A stretch of 64,000 bases of DNA from CAVVSD01 sp963750895 (GTDB taxonomy: Bacteria > Actinomycetota > Thermoleophilia > Solirubrobacterales > Solirubrobacteraceae). Where the stretch lies: the NCBI GenBank assembly GCA_963750895.1, contig CAVVSD010000008.1:1116001-1180000 (forward strand), given 5' to 3'. Numbering within the stretch: position 1 is the stretch's first letter; each line of letters opens with the position of its first letter. Below, piece after piece: positions 1 through 9,396 of the stretch. The translations under genes and the position numbers were made by a program. Under the pieces are notes generated by a model that did no database searches, was not told the DNA's origin, and saw only the letters and a list, made by a program, of their open reading frames with translations.

Positions 1-5
1 CTCCG

Positions 6-1310
6 ATGAGACGACGACTGCTGGCCGTGGTGGCGTTGGTGGCGGGAGCAGCCTCGCTCGCGCTGGCCGTCGCGGTCGTCATCAGCGAGTTCCCGCGCGG
101 TCTCGTCGTCGTGGCGTGCATCCTCGTCGCCGGCACGGTCGCCTGGTACGCGGTGCTGCGCCGGGGAGCCGTGCGCACGGTCGGGCTCATCGTGGCCGGG
201 CTGGCGTTCGCCGGCGCCGTGGTGGTGCTCCTCACCGGCCGCCCGCTGCTCGATCTCCTCGTCGTGGTCGGCGTGCTCGTGGCGATCGGAGCGGCGTGCG
301 CGACGCTCGTCGTCAAGGTCGATCTGCCGGACGCGCCGCCGCCGCAGCATCCCATCCTGGTCTACAACCCGCGCTCGGGCGGCGGCAAGGCGGAGCGGTT
401 CGCAGTGGCGGACGAGGCGCGCGCCCGCGGCATCGAGCCGATCGAGTTCGGCCCCCCGTGGGACCTCGACGCGCTCGTGCGCAAGGCGGTCGCCGACGGC
501 GCCGACGGGCTGGCCATGGCCGGCGGCGACGGTTCGCAGGCCATCGTCGCCGCGATCGCCGCGGAGCTCGACCTGCCCTACAGCTGCATCCCGGCCGGCA
601 CGCGCAACCACTTCGCGCTGGACCTCGGGGTCGACCGCGACGACGTCGTCGGCGCGCTCGACGCGTTCGTCGACGGCGGCGAGCGCCGCGTCGACCTCGC
701 CGAGGTCAACGGGCGCGTCTTCGTCAACAACGTGTCCCTGGGCCTCTACGCCGAGGCCGTCCAGCACGAGGGCTACCGCGACGCGAAGCTGCGCACGATC
801 CTCGACACGGTGCCCGACGTCCTCGGACCGGGCGGCGGCGATCTCGACCTGCGCTGGCACGGGCCGGGGGGCCAGGAGCACCGCTCCGGCGCGGCGATCC
901 TCGTGTCCAACAACCGCTACCGGCTCGGCCGTGCGGTCGGGTCGGGCACACGGCCTCGGATCGACGACGGCCTGCTCGGGATCACGGTCTTCGGCCGACC
1001 CTCCGGCCGCGGCGCCGGGGGCCGCGGGACGCAGCGCATGTGGCGCGAGTGGTCCGCCCCGTCCTTCGAGGTCGACGCGGAGCGGGCGGTCCCGGCCGGC
1101 ATCGACGGCGAGGCCCTCGTCCTCGATGCACCGCTGCGGTTCCAGATCCGCCCCGGCGTCCTGCGCGTGCGCATCGCGCGTGCGCACCCCGGTGCGTCGC
1201 CGTCGGCGAATGCGCCGGAGGGCCTGTGGGACGCCGTCCGCCAGCTCGTGCGCCTCGCGTTCGGACGCGAGCACGAACCCCAACCACAGAGGAGCACCGT
1301 ATGGATCTGA
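6..1310 (+). CDS. Diacylglycerol kinase-like lipid kinase with N-terminal membrane domain
   Basis: A 434-residue protein. Residues 1-105 carry about four hydrophobic helices. A diacylglycerol-kinase catalytic domain follows: NPRSGGGK at 121-128 (nucleotide loop), GGDGSQ at 173-178 (family signature) and PAGTRNHFALDLG at 196-208. The family phosphorylates diacylglycerol, sphingoid bases or similar lipids with ATP; the substrate here cannot be read from sequence. The N-terminal helices suggest membrane attachment. The ATG lies 5 bases into the window, so an upstream RBS or earlier start cannot be judged. The last 10 bases overlap the next start, suggesting translational coupling. Confidence 0.85.
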   Translation: MRRRLLAVVALVAGAASLALAVAVVISEFPRGLVVVACILVAGTVAWYAVLRRGAVRTVGLIVAGLAFAGAVVVLLTGRPLLDLLVVVGVLVAIGAACATLVVKVDLPDAPPPQHPILVYNPRSGGGKAERFAVADEARARGIEPIEFGPPWDLDALVRKAVADGADGLAMAGGDGSQAIVAAIAAELDLPYSCIPAGTRNHFALDLGVDRDDVVGALDAFVDGGERRVDLAEVNGRVFVNNVSLGLYAEAVQHEGYRDAKLRTILDTVPDVLGPGGGDLDLRWHGPGGQEHRSGAAILVSNNRYRLGRAVGSGTRPRIDDGLLGITVFGRPSGRGAGGRGTQRMWREWSAPSFEVDAERAVPAGIDGEALVLDAPLRFQIRPGVLRVRIARAHPGASPSANAPEGLWDAVRQLVRLAFGREHEPQPQRSTVWI

Positions 1311-1519
1311 TCGAGATCACCGACAGGGAGCGGCTCGGCCGCGAGGAGGCCGCCGCGCGCCTGCACGCCATCGCGGACATGCTGGCCCGGCACAACGACG
1401 TCGAGTTCGAGCGCGGCGGGATCCGCTTCAAGGTGCACGTCCCCGACGAGGTCGACTACAAGCTCGAGATCGAGATCGAGACCGACGAGCGCGAGCTGGA
1501 GATCGAGCTGAAGTGGTGA
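1301..1519 (+). CDS. Amphi-Trp domain-containing small protein
   Basis: A 72-residue acidic protein. It has a helical first half (EEAAARLHAIADML) and a second half of alternating strands with paired acidic residues, ending in ELEIELKW. That pattern and the terminal Trp match the short amphi-Trp domain family, whose function is unknown. The ATG overlaps the end of the upstream lipid kinase by 10 bases and has an AGAGGAG ribosome site at about 1288-1294. Coupled translation with the kinase is likely. The family call is from recalled pattern; no function is assigned. Confidence 0.7.
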   Translation: MDLIEITDRERLGREEAAARLHAIADMLARHNDVEFERGGIRFKVHVPDEVDYKLEIEIETDERELEIELKW

Positions 1520-1531
1520 GGAGGTGGAGAC

Positions 1532-1997
1532 GTGTCCGTCGCTGAGGAGCTGCCGGCCGCACGCACGCTCGACGAGGACCACGCGCGGGCGCTTGCCGCA
1601 GCGGCTGCACCGCGGGCAGCACGACGGCGCCGGAACGCCGCTGATCGACCACGTCGCGAGGGTGGCCGCAGCGGTCACCACCGACGCGCGCGTCGCCGCC
1701 TGGCTCCACGAGGTGTTCGAGTACACGCCGACGTCCGAGGAGGACCTGCTGGCCGAGGGCGTGTCGACCGAGGAGCTGCGCGCGCTCAGGCTGCTGACCC
1801 GCGACCGGGCGTCGCGCTCGAGCACGCGCTACCTCGGGCACGTGCGGCTCATCGCGGACGCCGTGGGACCGGGCGCCGACATCGCGCGGCAGGTCAAGCA
1901 CGCGGACCTCGTCGACCGCGCGGCGCACCCGACGGGCGTCGGCGGCGGCTGGTCGCCGCCGTACGCCCTCGGCCTCGAGATCCTCCGGCGCTACTGA
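1532..1997 (+). CDS. HD-type phosphohydrolase-like protein, apparent single-base frameshift
   Basis: The body reads GTPLIDHVARVA, then AWLHEVFEYT, LRLLTRD and a C-terminal ARQVKHADLVDR. This resembles the small HD/RelA-SpoT-hydrolase-like proteins in which DHV..AWLHE..KHADL positions bind metal. A GTG start at 1532 with GGAGG upstream opens a frame with good third-position GC (SVAEELPAARTLDEDHARALA). The conserved body lies one frame later. Removing one G at about 1598 (gcc-g-cag) joins them as ALAQRLHRGQ and gives about 154 residues. Either the base is an assembly error, the gene is broken, or a TTG at 1593 starts a shorter protein. The last 7 bases overlap the sulfatase end on the other strand. 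Confidence 0.6.
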
Positions 1998-4321
1998 CGC
2001 GCCATCGCGACGCGGAGCAGCTCGTCGGGGTCGAGCCGGTGGTCCGCGTCGACCGCGGCGTCGTCCACGTCGATCTCGACCCAGCGGACCTCGCCCGTGA
2101 ACGCGTTCGGGGTCGGGTAGTCCTCCGCGACCAGCCCCCCGTCCTCCCTGCCGACGTCGCAGGTGTCGTCGGCGGAGAAGATCATCGCCGCCGTCGCCGC
2201 GACGGCACCTTCGCCGATCCCTTCGCCGTCGACGAACAGGCGCGCGGTGCCGCCCTTGCCGAGACCCGGGCCGTCGTAGTCGAACTCCATCCGGACCTGG
2301 CGGGTGCCCGCCGGGATCTCCGCGTCGCTGCCGACGTAGAAGCGCTGGACGCCGAGGAGGTTGTAGCAGTAGCGCAGCCGGCCGTCCTTCATGTACAGGC
2401 TCCAGCCGCCGATGCTGCCGCCCTGGGCGATGATGACCCCCTGCGCGCCGCCCTCCGGCACGACGATCTCGGCGGTCACGGCGTGCGAGCGGTTCTTGAT
2501 GCTGACGACCGAGTTCTCCGTCAGCCGGCCCATGCCGCCGTAGAGCCGCTGCCGGTTGCCCTTCACGAGGGCCGGCCGCCCGGCGACCTCCGCGAGCAGC
2601 CGCTCCGCGACACGGTCGTCGAGCGGCAGCACGTTGAACCGGGTGGCCTCGATGAGGAACAGCCGCTGCAGCTCGTGAAGCCGGTCGGGATGCTGCGCCG
2701 CGACGTCCTCGAACTGCGTCCAGTCGACGCCCGTGTCGTAGAGCTCCCACACGTCGTCGTCGAACGCGGGCGTCTTCTCGCCGACGAGGAGCCACGGCGT
2801 CTTGTGCCGCGTCACCGCGGTCCAGCCCTTGTGGTAGATGCCGCGGTTGCCGAACATCTCGAAGTACTGCGTCTCGTGGCGCTCGGCGGCCGCCGCGTCG
2901 TCGAACGCGTAGCGCATGCTCACGCCCTCGATCGGCTTCTGCTGCACGCCGTTGACGAACGTCGGCTCGACCAGCCCGGCGGCGTCGAGCACGGTCGGCG
3001 CGATGTCGATGACGTGCGTGAACTGCGTGCGGATCTCGCCCTTCGCGTCGAAGCCGCCGGGCCAGTGCACGATCGCGCCGTTGCGTGTGCCGCCGAAGTG
3101 CGAGGCGACCTGCTTCGTCCACTGGTAGGGCGTGTCCATCGCGTGCGCCCAGCCCACTGCGTAGTGGTTGTAGGAGTCCGGGCCGCCGAAGTCGTCGAGG
3201 CGCTCCATCATGAACTCCGGCGTCTCCAGGGCCGCCGCGCCGTTGAAGTTGATCATCTCGTTGAACGTGCCGTTCAACGTCCCCTCGGCGGACGCGCCGT
3301 TGTCGCCGACGATGTAGTACACGAGCGTGTCGTCGAGGATGCCCAGGTCCTCGAGCGCGTCGAAGAGCCGCCCGACGTGGTGGTCGGTGAACTCCATGAA
3401 GCCCGCGTAGATCTCCATCTGGCGGCGCAGCACCGGCTTGAGCTCCTCCGGCATGTCGTCCCAGGCGGGGATCTCCTGGTGGCGCGGCGTCAGCTTCGCG
3501 TCCGGCGGGATGACGCCGAGCTCCTTCTGGCGCGCGAAGGTCCGCTCGCGCAGCGCGTCCCAGCCGTCGTCGAACCGGCCCGCGTACTTGTCCGCCCACT
3601 CCGTCGGCACGTGGTGCGGCGCGTGCGTCGCACCGGGCGCGAAGTAGGCGAAGAACGGCTTGTCGGGCATGAGCGACTTCTGCTGATGCACCCAGGTGAT
3701 CGCCTTGTCGGTCATGTCGCCCATGAGGTGGTAGCCCTCCTCGGGGGTGCGATCCGGCTCGACCGGCGTCGTCCCCTCGTAGAGCGCCGGGTAGTACTGG
3801 TGCGCCTCGCCGCCGATGAAGCCGTAGAAGTACTCGAAGCCGCTGCCCGTCGGCCAGTTGTCGAAGGGCCCCATCGGGCTCGTCTGCCAGACCGGCACCT
3901 CGTGGCACTTGCCGAACTGCGCGGTCGAGTACCCGTTGAGCTTGAGGATCTCCGCCAGCGGCGCGCACGTGTTCGGGCGCATCGAGTTGTAGCCCGGCGC
4001 GGCCGTCGCGATCTCCGTGATCCCGCCCATGCCGACCGTGTGGTGGTTGCGGCCGCTCAGCAGCGCCGCGCGGGTCGGGGAGCACAGGGCCGTCGTGTGG
4101 AAGCGGTTGAGCTTCAGCCCGCCGGCCGCGAGACGCTCCGCGTTGGGCGTCGCGCACGGTCCGCCGAACGCGCTCGCCGAGCCGAACCCCGCGTCGTCGA
4201 TGAGGACGACGAGGACGTTGGGCGCGCCCGCAGGCGGCCGCAGCTGCTCGATGGGCGCGAACGAGGTGTCCGGGTCCTTCGCGTCGTAGGTGACCAGCCC
4301 CGGCGCCGGGATGTCGGGCAC
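1991..4321 (-). CDS. Arylsulfatase (formylglycine-dependent sulfatase)
   Basis: A 776-residue sulfatase of the alkaline-phosphatase superfamily. The metal-binding NVLVVLIDDAGFG is at residues 35-47, and the formylglycine motif C80-S-P-T-R84 is complete, so Cys80 should be converted to the catalytic formylglycine. After the catalytic core comes a C-terminal beta-rich extension (from about residue 610: GVIIAQGG, LRYCYNLLG), typical of the long arylsulfatase subgroup. It should hydrolyse sulfate esters. No signal peptide is evident, so it may be cytoplasmic. The GTG start has no clear RBS. It is divergent from a SulP anion transporter beginning 43 bases away, which fits sulfate release and import. 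No formylglycine-generating enzyme is seen in the window. Confidence 0.88.
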   Translation of the reverse strand: MPDIPAPGLVTYDAKDPDTSFAPIEQLRPPAGAPNVLVVLIDDAGFGSASAFGGPCATPNAERLAAGGLKLNRFHTTALCSPTRAALLSGRNHHTVGMGGITEIATAAPGYNSMRPNTCAPLAEILKLNGYSTAQFGKCHEVPVWQTSPMGPFDNWPTGSGFEYFYGFIGGEAHQYYPALYEGTTPVEPDRTPEEGYHLMGDMTDKAITWVHQQKSLMPDKPFFAYFAPGATHAPHHVPTEWADKYAGRFDDGWDALRERTFARQKELGVIPPDAKLTPRHQEIPAWDDMPEELKPVLRRQMEIYAGFMEFTDHHVGRLFDALEDLGILDDTLVYYIVGDNGASAEGTLNGTFNEMINFNGAAALETPEFMMERLDDFGGPDSYNHYAVGWAHAMDTPYQWTKQVASHFGGTRNGAIVHWPGGFDAKGEIRTQFTHVIDIAPTVLDAAGLVEPTFVNGVQQKPIEGVSMRYAFDDAAAAERHETQYFEMFGNRGIYHKGWTAVTRHKTPWLLVGEKTPAFDDDVWELYDTGVDWTQFEDVAAQHPDRLHELQRLFLIEATRFNVLPLDDRVAERLLAEVAGRPALVKGNRQRLYGGMGRLTENSVVSIKNRSHAVTAEIVVPEGGAQGVIIAQGGSIGGWSLYMKDGRLRYCYNLLGVQRFYVGSDAEIPAGTRQVRMEFDYDGPGLGKGGTARLFVDGEGIGEGAVAATAAMIFSADDTCDVGREDGGLVAEDYPTPNAFTGEVRWVEIDVDDAAVDADHRLDPDELLRVAMARQ

Positions 4322-4363
4322 CGGGAGGACGTCGCGGCCGGCAGATCGTCGTGTGCAGTTCCC

Positions 4364-6142
4364 ATGCCCGCAGCATCCGGCTCGGCCGGCGCGGGGGCAT
4401 CATCCATCTCGGATGACGGCACGGGCACCGCTGCGCTCGATGCTCGCGCCGTGACCCGGTTCCTCCCGATCCTGGGCTGGCTGCCGCGCTACGAGCGGCG
4501 ATGGCTGCCCGCCGACGCCCTGGCGGGCCTGTCGGTCTGGGCGCTCCTCGTGCCCCAGAGCCTCGCCTACGCGACGCTGGCCGGCGTCCCGGTCCAGTAC
4601 GGGCTCTACACGGCGTTCGCGGCGTTGCTCATGTACCCGATCTTCGGGACGTCGCGGCAGCTCGCGGAGGGACCGAGCGCCGCGGTGTGCGCGGTGGTCG
4701 CCGCCACGATCACGCCGCTGGTCGGCGCAGCCGCGCTCGGCACCGACGCCGCTGCGCCGTACGCGGCCGCGCTGGCGCTCGCCACCGGCGTCGTGTACGT
4801 CGTGCTCGGGGTCCTGCGGATGGGCTGGGTCTCGACGTTCCTGTCCAAGGCGGTCATGGCCGGGTTCATCCTCGGCTTCGCGATCGGGATCATCATCAAC
4901 CAGGTCCACTCGCTGCTCGGGACCGCCGGGAGCGACGGCTCGTATCTCGAGCAGCTCTGGAAGACCGTCGGGCAGATCCCCGACGCCGACCTGACGACGG
5001 TCGCGGTCGGCTGCGGCTCGCTCGCGCTGCTGCTCGGGTTGCGCTTCGTGGCGCCGAAGGTGCCGCGCGCGCTCATCGTCATGGCGCTGGCGATCCTCGC
5101 CGTCGACGTCTTCTCGCTCTCCGACCACGGGGTGGCCGTGACCGGCGACGTGCCCACCGGCCTGTTCGCCGTCGGCATCCCGGACGTGCCGGCGAGCGAC
5201 ATCGGCAAGCTCCTGCTCGGGGCGCTCGCCGTGATCTTCGTCGGGTACTCGGAGTCGCTCGCGGCCGCACGGGCGATGGCGACGAAGCACGGGTACGAGA
5301 TCGACCCGAACCAGGAGCTCGTCGCGCAGGGCGCGGCGTGCGGCGCGTCCGGGCTGATCGGCGGCTTCGCGGTGGACGGCAGCCTCTCGAAGAGCTCCGT
5401 CGCCGACGCGGCCGGTCAGCAGACCCAGATGGCCTCGCTCATCAACGCCGTCTTCATCCTGCTCACCCTGCTGTTCCTCGCGAGCATCTTCGAGAACCTG
5501 CCCAGCGCCACGCTGGGCGCGGTGGTGATCGACGCCCTGGTCGGGCTCCTCACGCTCGGCGGGCTGCGCCGGTACTTCAACACGAGCCGCGCGGACTTCG
5601 TGTTCTTCGCGGGCGCGATGCTCGGCATCCTGGCCTTCGGGATCATCGCCGGCATCCTCATCGGCGTCGCGCTCTCGCTGCTGCTGCTGATCGCGCGCTC
5701 CTCCCGGACCTCGGTCCGGCCGTTGGGTCGCGAGCCGGTGTCGGGCGTCTTCCACGACCTCGACGACCAGCCCGGTCTCGTGACCGATCCGGAGGTCCTC
5801 GTCCTGCGGATCGACGGTCCGCTGTTCTTCGCCGACGCCGACCACTTCCGCTCGCGCGTGCACGAGCTCGCGTTCCGCGACGACCCGCCGTCCGGCGTCG
5901 TCGTCGACGCCGAGTCGGTGTTCCTCACCGACACGGACGGCGCGGACATCCTCGTGCAGGTCGCCGGCGAGCTGCGGGCCCGTGGCATCACCCTGGCGCT
6001 CGCGCGGGTCCACCCCGTGTGCCTCGACCTCTGGACGCGCGCCGGGGTGCTCGACGCGCTCGGCGAGCACGGCGTCCACGAGACCATCGATGGCGCGGTG
6101 GTCACGTTGACCGCAGTACCGCCGCCGACACAAGTTACGTAG
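4364..6142 (+). CDS. SulP family inorganic anion transporter with STAS domain
   Basis: About 592 residues. The N-terminal SulP signature is clear (LAGLSVWALLVPQSLAYATLAGVPVQYGLY), followed by roughly 10-12 hydrophobic segments, a FAVDGSLSKSS region and a C-terminal STAS domain (about residues 470-590, with VLRIDGPLFFADA and VVVDAESVFLTDTDG). The family moves sulfate, bicarbonate or other anions across the inner membrane. The neighbouring divergent arylsulfatase favours sulfate, by inference. The ATG at 4364 is used here; a GTG at 4451 would remove about 29 low-complexity residues and fits the usual family start about as well. Confidence 0.88.
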   Translation: MPAASGSAGAGASSISDDGTGTAALDARAVTRFLPILGWLPRYERRWLPADALAGLSVWALLVPQSLAYATLAGVPVQYGLYTAFAALLMYPIFGTSRQLAEGPSAAVCAVVAATITPLVGAAALGTDAAAPYAAALALATGVVYVVLGVLRMGWVSTFLSKAVMAGFILGFAIGIIINQVHSLLGTAGSDGSYLEQLWKTVGQIPDADLTTVAVGCGSLALLLGLRFVAPKVPRALIVMALAILAVDVFSLSDHGVAVTGDVPTGLFAVGIPDVPASDIGKLLLGALAVIFVGYSESLAAARAMATKHGYEIDPNQELVAQGAACGASGLIGGFAVDGSLSKSSVADAAGQQTQMASLINAVFILLTLLFLASIFENLPSATLGAVVIDALVGLLTLGGLRRYFNTSRADFVFFAGAMLGILAFGIIAGILIGVALSLLLLIARSSRTSVRPLGREPVSGVFHDLDDQPGLVTDPEVLVLRIDGPLFFADADHFRSRVHELAFRDDPPSGVVVDAESVFLTDTDGADILVQVAGELRARGITLALARVHPVCLDLWTRAGVLDALGEHGVHETIDGAVVTLTAVPPPTQVT

Positions 6143-6219
6143 GCCTCTACTGATGAGCCCCGGGGCGCCGCGGACGATGCTCTCCCCATCGCATCCCCCG
6201 CTCCTCCGGAGACGAAGCC

Positions 6220-6696
6220 ATGACCCTCTTCATCGTGCTCGCCGTGCTGCTGCCCTGGTCGCTGTGGCGACAGATGCATGCCCACGCCATCAGCCGTGAG
6301 GGGCTCATCAAGCTGCCCCTCATCTTCGCCGCGATCGGCGCCTTCAGCCTCACCCAGCAGGACGTCCCGTCCGACGCCGCCGCCGTCGCCTACGTGGCGA
6401 CGAGCCTCGGACTGTCCGTGGCACTGGGCATCTGGCGCGGCGCGGTGATCCCCACCTGGCTGACCGCGGACGGCACGTGGATGAGCAAGGGCAACCGGCT
6501 GACCATCTCGCTCTGGATCCTGCTCATCGGCGCGAAGTTCGCCATGGGGGCGGTCGCCGGCATCACCGGTTGGTTCCCCGCCAGCAGCTCGGGCGAGGTG
6601 TTCCTGTTCCTCGGCATCTCCTTCGCCGCGCAGAACCTCGTCGTCGCCTCCCGCACGCTGGCCCGCGTTCGGCACGGGAACGTCGCGACGGCCTAG
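6220..6696 (+). CDS. Hypothetical four-helix membrane protein
   Basis: A 158-residue protein with about four or five hydrophobic segments: MTLFIVLAVLLPWSL, LPLIFAAIGAF, VATSLGLSVALGI, ISLWILLIGAKFAMGAVAG and VFLFLGISFAAQNLV. A basic tail (TLARVRHGN) would sit on the cytoplasmic side. It resembles uncharacterised CcdC/DUF1453-like integral membrane proteins, but I cannot confirm the family. The ATG at 6220 has GGAG about 9 bases upstream. It ends 6 bases before the convergent LuxR-family regulator. Function unknown. Confidence 0.7.
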   Translation: MTLFIVLAVLLPWSLWRQMHAHAISREGLIKLPLIFAAIGAFSLTQQDVPSDAAAVAYVATSLGLSVALGIWRGAVIPTWLTADGTWMSKGNRLTISLWILLIGAKFAMGAVAGITGWFPASSSGEVFLFLGISFAAQNLVVASRTLARVRHGNVATA

Positions 6697-6702
6697 CCGG
6701 CG

Positions 6703-9360
6703 TCAGAGGTCTCGGCGGTCGCTGACCCCGAGCTTGTGCATCGCCCGGTAGATGTGGCTCTCGACGGTCCGCACGGAGAGCACGAGGCGGTCGGCGATCT
6801 CCGCGTTGGAGAGCCCGTCGGCGGCGAGGGTGACGATCTCGCTCTCGCGTGACGTGAGCGTCGAGGCCGCGGCGTCGAGACCCTCGATCTCCGGCGGCTC
6901 GGTCCCCTGGCCGGGCACGTGGAGCTCCCGCATGCGGACCGCCGCGCGCCGCGCGGCGTCGTGGCGGCCCGCGCGCACGAGCGCCGCCGCGGCCTGCGCG
7001 GCGGCGTCGACGGCGTAGGGCATCGCGCCGATCGCGGCCAGCTCCTCGGCCACCGCGAGGAGGGCGTCCGCGTCGCCGGCCGCCAGCGCCGCGGCGTGCG
7101 CCGCGTAGGCGGCGACGAGGCGCGCATCGCAGCGCGCCGCCAGTCGGGCCTGCGCGGACGCGACGGCCGCCGCCGGCGCGCCGGCGCGCATCGCCTCGTA
7201 GGTCAGCAGGGACGCGTACCCAGGCTGGTCGTCCAGGTCCGACGCCGCGGCGAGCAGCATGTCCACCGCCGCCGCGTCGTCGCCACGCGCGCGCGCCGCC
7301 CAGCCGTCGGCGCGCAGGACGTAGGGACGCTGCGAGTTGGCCGGCTCGCGCCCGTCGAGCGCGGCGGTCATGCGGTCGTGGGCCGCGAGGGCGGCCTGGG
7401 CGTCGCCCGTCGCGAGGCCGAGCCCGACCTCGAACGCGCGCGTCTGCACCGCGGCCCCGAACGTGTCCTGGCGCTCGAAGTGCACGTCGGCCTCCGCGAA
7501 CCAGCGGCGGGCGTCGCCGTGGCGGCCCCGGAGGAACGCGAGGACCCCGAGGCTGTAGGCGGCGATCCCCCCGGCGTCGCGGTCGTTGACCTCGACCGCG
7601 TCGCGCAGGGTGTCCCGCATGTAGGCCTCGGCGTCCTCCCAGTCCTGACCGGACTCGATCGACGTCAGCGACCAGGCGCCGAGCGCGACCGCGTCGTTGT
7701 AGTCGCCGAGCGGGACCGACGGCCGCAGGCGCCGGGCGAGCGGATGGACCTCGCTGGACCGTCCCACGTAGAAGAGCGCGATCGCGTACCGCGGCTCGGC
7801 CATGCGGCGGGTGGCAGCGTCCAGGTCCGGATCGGCGAGGAGCTCCGCGAGGAGGTCCACCGTCCCGCTGAACCCGTCGAGCATGCCGGTGAGCGCGAGT
7901 CGCAGCGGCAGCAGGCGGCGCTCCCAGAGCGGATCGTCCGACCACGCCCGCGCGCCGGAGAGCAGCGCGCGTGCGTCCGCCGCGCGACCGAGGCCCCAGT
8001 ACAGCGCGTGCATGCGCTGCTCCAGGTAGTCGAGGACGGTGTCGTGCGCGGCCGGATCGCCGGCGAGGGACGCGACGGCGTCCTGTGCCGCGGCGAGCAC
8101 CGACTCCGTGTCCTCGAAGCGCTTGCGGACGGTGTGCGCCCGCGCCAGCACGAGCGTCGCCGGCAGGCCGGCGCCGTCGGCGACGGCCCGCTCCGCGAGC
8201 CCGGCGCCGAGATCCGGGTCGCCGGCGAGGAGCGCGGCGCGCGCCGCGTCGAGGAGGAGCGCCGGGGGGATCGCGGCGCCCGCGTCCAGCAGCCAGCGGG
8301 CGACGCGGAGCGCGTCGTCGGGCGACAGCGGGTCGCGCTCCTGGACGGCGGCGGCCAGTCGCAGGCGCAGCCCGCGCGCGCGGAGCACGGGGAGGGCGCT
8401 GCGCACGACCTCGCCGTACAGCGGGTGCGAGAGGCGCACGTCGCCGCCGGTGGCCGGGGCGTCGACCAGGACCATGCCGTGGGCCTCGGCGTCGATGACG
8501 GCATCGGCGCTCGTCAGCGCGATGAGCTCGTCGAGCCGCAGGGGCTCGCCGAGGGCGAGCAGCTCGACCGGCGCACGCTCGTCGTCGCTCAGCGTGCCCA
8601 TGCGGGTCGCGACGAGCTCGACGAGGCTCGGGCTCACCGAGGGACGGCGCGCCAGGCGCCAGAGACCGTGCTCGAGCGCGAGCGTCCCGGCGTCGACCGC
8701 CCCGAGCACCAGCTCGTGGACGTACAGGGCGTTGCCCTGGCTGCTCTCGGCGACCCAGCGCAGCGCGGCCTGCTCGACGGGACCGCCGAGCGCACCCTCG
8801 ACGAGGGCCGCGACGGCCGCGTCGCCGAGGCGGTCGAGCTCGAGGCGCCGGGCGCCGGCGTCCTTCCACAGCGAGACGACCGCGTCCGGGCAGGGCTCGC
8901 CGCTGCGCACGGTCGCGACGACGAACACGCTCTGCGTCGTCGTCAGGTGCAGCAGCAGCGCCGCGGACACGGGATCGAGCAGCTGGGCGTCGTCGACGCC
9001 CAGCACGACCTTGCGCCCGCCCGCCTGGGTGCGCAGCGCGTCGGCGCTGCGGCGCATGAGCTCCAGCGCGTCGTCGGAGCGCACGTCGTCGGGGATGAGG
9101 CCGGCGAAGGCGCCGAGCGGGACCGTCGCGGAGCTGCGGGTGGCCTGCGCCCAGACGGCCAGGGCGCCGGAGCGCTGGGCCGCGGCGTGCGCCTCACGCG
9201 CGAGGCGCGACTTGCCGACGCCCGCCCCGGCGCTCACGACCACGCCGCGGCAGTCCTCGTCCCCCATCGCCTCGGCGATCCGGGTGAGCTCCGCCTCCCG
9301 GCCCACCAGCGGCCACGTCGCCGCGAGGGAGGACGTGGCTGCTGGCGATCCCCCGTCCAT
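6703..9360 (-). CDS. Large LuxR-family (LAL) ATP-binding transcriptional regulator
   Basis: An 885-residue protein with the LAL layout. The N-terminal ATPase module has Walker A GAGVGKS at 45-51 and a Walker B-like VVLGVDDAQLLD near 112-123. A long Ala-rich helical middle of TPR type follows. The C-terminal LuxR helix-turn-helix occupies about residues 825-885 (SRESEIVTLAADGLSNAEIADRL, RTVESHIYRAMHKLG). Such proteins bind ATP and an inducer and activate nearby operons; the effector and target are unknown. The ATG start has no strong RBS. The gene stands alone between two small membrane-protein genes. Confidence 0.88.
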   Translation of the reverse strand: MDGGSPAATSSLAATWPLVGREAELTRIAEAMGDEDCRGVVVSAGAGVGKSRLAREAHAAAQRSGALAVWAQATRSSATVPLGAFAGLIPDDVRSDDALELMRRSADALRTQAGGRKVVLGVDDAQLLDPVSAALLLHLTTTQSVFVVATVRSGEPCPDAVVSLWKDAGARRLELDRLGDAAVAALVEGALGGPVEQAALRWVAESSQGNALYVHELVLGAVDAGTLALEHGLWRLARRPSVSPSLVELVATRMGTLSDDERAPVELLALGEPLRLDELIALTSADAVIDAEAHGMVLVDAPATGGDVRLSHPLYGEVVRSALPVLRARGLRLRLAAAVQERDPLSPDDALRVARWLLDAGAAIPPALLLDAARAALLAGDPDLGAGLAERAVADGAGLPATLVLARAHTVRKRFEDTESVLAAAQDAVASLAGDPAAHDTVLDYLEQRMHALYWGLGRAADARALLSGARAWSDDPLWERRLLPLRLALTGMLDGFSGTVDLLAELLADPDLDAATRRMAEPRYAIALFYVGRSSEVHPLARRLRPSVPLGDYNDAVALGAWSLTSIESGQDWEDAEAYMRDTLRDAVEVNDRDAGGIAAYSLGVLAFLRGRHGDARRWFAEADVHFERQDTFGAAVQTRAFEVGLGLATGDAQAALAAHDRMTAALDGREPANSQRPYVLRADGWAARARGDDAAAVDMLLAAASDLDDQPGYASLLTYEAMRAGAPAAAVASAQARLAARCDARLVAAYAAHAAALAAGDADALLAVAEELAAIGAMPYAVDAAAQAAAALVRAGRHDAARRAAVRMRELHVPGQGTEPPEIEGLDAAASTLTSRESEIVTLAADGLSNAEIADRLVLSVRTVESHIYRAMHKLGVSDRRDL

Positions 9361-9396
9361 GGCGCACCCGGACTCTAGAGGGCGCGCCGTACGGCG

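Noticed and set aside
1532..6142. Very long open frame of 1536 codons on the plus strand
   Set aside because: Only its first 30 codons and its last part (SulP, from 4364) are real. The middle is the antisense shadow of the sulfatase, with Arg/Val/Asp-rich composition.
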